From Rosellinia necatrix (Eukaryota > Ascomycota > Sordariomycetes > Xylariales > Xylariaceae), in assembly GCA_021209875.1 (NCBI GenBank), contig JAGYVD010000004.1:1922001-1986000 (forward strand): a stretch of 64,000 nt of DNA. The letters run 5' to 3'. The translations under genes were made by a program, and so were the position numbers. Below are positions 61,850-64,000 of the stretch, piece by piece. The notes beneath the pieces were generated by a model. It saw nothing but the letters and a program-made list of their open reading frames with translations, did not search any database and was not told the origin of the DNA. Position 1 is the first letter of the stretch; every line of letters begins with the position of its first letter.

Positions 61850-63413
61850 TGACGGCAATGATGACATGATACGGCTAGAGTGCAGGCATAGATGATCCGG
61901 CGTTGAAGGCTTCAGTGCTTTGTCTTGTCTAGCTTGGCGTAGCTCAAGAGATACAAACAATATCATAATTATAACGTTGTCTATTGCTCGTGTCTCTGAG
62001 TGCTATTAGGAGTTTCATCCCTCGGCAGTTTTCTGGCTAGCATCCGATATGCTCTTTTGAGTAACGCCGATCTCGACGAGAAATCTGCAGCTGATAGATA
62101 CTATCAAATGTGGTGATGGTGTTTCGTCATCTAGTCATATGCGAGTAAGGGATCTCCTCCGTCCAGCGTACTATACCAACCCGTGTAGTGTAGTTCATAT
62201 GAACGCGGCTTGTGTAAGAAGAGGGTACAGAGGATTAACCGATATTACACTCTTCCCGTTCAAAATGGATCTGAGACCCGGGTCCTTAACCCTGGACCAT
62301 TCGCTCCTATTCAATCATGTCTCATGTTGGCAATCCTGGTGCATTCCTTACCAACAAAGCATGAGTATTGTGATTTTTTCCCCTTTACCGTTTCGTCCAG
62401 AGAGGCAGTAGCGCTACTTATTCTCGCCTATGGGCCAAGCAATTTTGCCCCCTCCGTTACGTCTCCCTCAACGCGGCAAAGTTAGCAAAACTAGGTGCCG
62501 AGTAAACGCGTTAGCATGGCTTCACGGTCTAACTTAGCAGGTAGGTAGGCATACATAGTAGGGTCGCCAGTGGGACACTCTCTCAACTGATAAATACACC
62601 CGGATGGATACCTATATATATTTCATATAACTGCTACTCCTCTATCTATTTCGTTGCTTTTTTTTTATGCTTTTTTAAGCTTAATTGATTCTTATTCAAA
62701 TCTGTTGTCTGTTATCTGTTATATAACTACCTACCTAGTCCATCGTGAATTCGACCGTTAGAAACTACCTACCTAGACCCCGCAGGTACACATGCATACC
62801 ACTTGAGCAGGTAGGTACCTAGCTACTGTATGTACGTTTAGCGGCCTAACCTGATCTGGAAGCTTAGGTGGGGAGCAAGAAGCAGGCTTGTTCGAGGTAT
62901 GCTTGTTTAATTGGTACTGACTGTGTAGTTGCAGACTCTTATGTGCTGCAGCAGTACCTCCCCCGGTATCTGGTCCCCGCTCTCGGACGATGCCTGCCTG
63001 CCTGCCCGCATGCGCAATGCTTGCTCGTCGGTGCAGACTGACGCCATTCGACAATTCCAAGCGACCGAATGTTTTTATTCTCAATCCCGCCTCTACCTCC
63101 CCGCCTCCGCTTCCACCTCTACCTCTACCTCTACCTCCGCCTCTATCTCCGCCCGAACCTACCTCGAGTAGCTGGCCCGACGATCTCTTGTCTCTCATCC
63201 TCTCCATCCCCCTTCCCTCACCATCTCCCCCCATCGCTAGTTTTTGCACCTGGGGAATCAAGAAGCGATAATAGGCGAGAACGGGCCTGAAAACCGGCCG
63301 ACCAGACTTGCTTGCAAATTGCTTCGTCGCCAGCTTGACCCCTCGACAGCTCACCGTTCTACCTTCCTTCCTCTCTCACCAACGTAGTGGAGCTTCAAAC
63401 GTCAATCTCAGCC
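61850..63413. other. Intergenic between NEO1 and the glycogen synthase gene
   Basis: No gene was supported over 1.56 kb. It has CTACCTA motifs at about 62530, 62730-62830, a T-rich segment near 62655-62685, and a CT-rich promoter-like stretch with CCTCTA repeats at about 63108-63150. The minus frame at 62773-63354 is a low-complexity shadow of the CT-rich DNA. Confidence 0.5.
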
Positions 63414-64000
63414 ATGGCTGACGAAAGCGGGGATCGGCCTGCGCGCGATATTAAGAATCATATTCTCTTCGAAATCGCCACAGAGGTCGCCCATCGCGGT
63501 ATGTTCAAAGTGCTATCCCCGTCGCGCCACTACTGGCGGCTGGTTTCTTTCTGACGTATTACCCAGTCGGAGGTATCTACTCTGTGATCAAGTCTAAAGC
63601 TCCCGTAACCACTGCCGAATATGGCGACCGTTACACCCTTATCGGCCCTCTCAACCACCAATCGGTAAGACTTATCTTAGTCGCTCGCGTAATGTCGCCA
63701 CCTAGCTAACCGCCGTCTCTAGGCCGCTGTCGAGGTGGAGGAGCTTGAGCCCACCAACCCCGAGCTCGCCAAGAGTATTGAGGCCATGCGCCAACGAGGC
63801 ATCGGCATTTTGTATGGCAGATGGTTGATCGAAGGTGCTCCCAGGGTCCTGCTCATCGACACTAAGACGGCGTACAAGTATCTAGATGAATGGAAGGCCG
63901 ATCTATGGAACGCAGCGAGCATCCCTGCTCCACCAGGTGACGACGAGACGAACGAGGCTATTGTTTTCGGATATTTGGTTGCCTGGTTTCTAGGTGAGGT
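63414..64000 (+). CDS. GSY1: Glycogen synthase (5' part, cut by window edge)
   Basis: Glycogen synthase adds glucose from UDP-glucose to glycogen. Exon 1 is 63414-63498, exon 2 63567-63664 and exon 3 63723-63993; a fourth exon lies beyond the edge, since GTGAGG follows at 63994. The visible 151 residues include [20 protein letters not shown] (the UDP-glucose binding GGIY block, completed across the first splice), [26 protein letters not shown] and [16 protein letters not shown]. This is a GT3-family, eukaryote-type synthase. Confidence 0.95.

Noticed and set aside
62261..62310. Possible second tRNA near 62.27 kb
   Set aside because: The GGGTTAAGGACCC-like sequence does not form a T arm and there is no A box at the right distance.
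62773..63354. 193-codon minus-strand ORF with Gly/Arg runs
   Set aside because: It is the reverse reading of the CT-rich glycogen synthase promoter.

Overview
This window looks like nuclear DNA of a filamentous ascomycete (Pezizomycotina, probably a Sordariomycete; the order cannot be fixed without a search). The genes are eukaryotic housekeeping genes broken by short introns of mostly 50-150 nt with GTAnGT donors and YAG acceptors. Proteins such as the Trs120/HypA-type TRAPPII subunit and a fungal DUF2264 protein fit this group. Intergenic DNA is rich in CTAC/GTAGGTAC motifs that form many small inverted repeats. No rRNA, CRISPR array or intact transposon is visible. For multi-exon genes the coordinates span start codon to stop codon including introns; exons are listed in the evidence. 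Splice sites were assigned by hand from frame continuity and family similarity.

Layout. 1-5 kb: the 5' part of mitochondrial phosphatidylserine decarboxylase (minus, runs off the left edge) and a HERP-like ubiquitin-domain membrane protein (plus). 5.5-8.4 kb: an intron-containing tRNA-His and a gene-poor stretch with a decayed tRNA-like sequence. 8.4-15 kb: a zinc-binding protein ending in a CaaX box, the SNARE Sec22 (minus) and an ASXH/DEUBAD-type nuclear protein. 15-22 kb: Trs120 and a short-chain-dehydrogenase-like protein that lacks key catalytic residues (both minus). 24-31.5 kb: an eight-exon DUF2264 protein (minus), acetoacetyl-CoA synthetase (plus) and a small glycine-rich membrane protein (minus). 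34-44 kb: GID7/WDR26, Vps1 dynamin, a frameshifted family III CoA-transferase/racemase and Yih1/IMPACT. 44.7-52 kb: PP5-type phosphatase Ppt1, RNase P/MRP subunit Pop8, elongation factor Spt4 and a large disordered protein full of triplet repeats. 54.8-64 kb: Hat2 histone chaperone, Neo1 flippase and the start of glycogen synthase, which runs off the right edge.

The genes form no single pathway or biosynthetic cluster. There is a loose theme of membrane traffic and lipid asymmetry (Psd1, Sec22, Trs120, Vps1, Neo1) and one of nutrient response (Gid7, Yih1, glycogen synthase, AACS), but fungal housekeeping genes scatter in this way by chance. The points most worth a second look are the degenerate SDR, a single-base frameshift in a 7-nt homopolymer, a GC-AG intron in GID7, an ORF overlapping the SPT4 start, a strong hairpin in the PSD1 leader, two adjacent perfect hairpins upstream of HAT2, and the repeat-rich protein at 49.5-52 kb.
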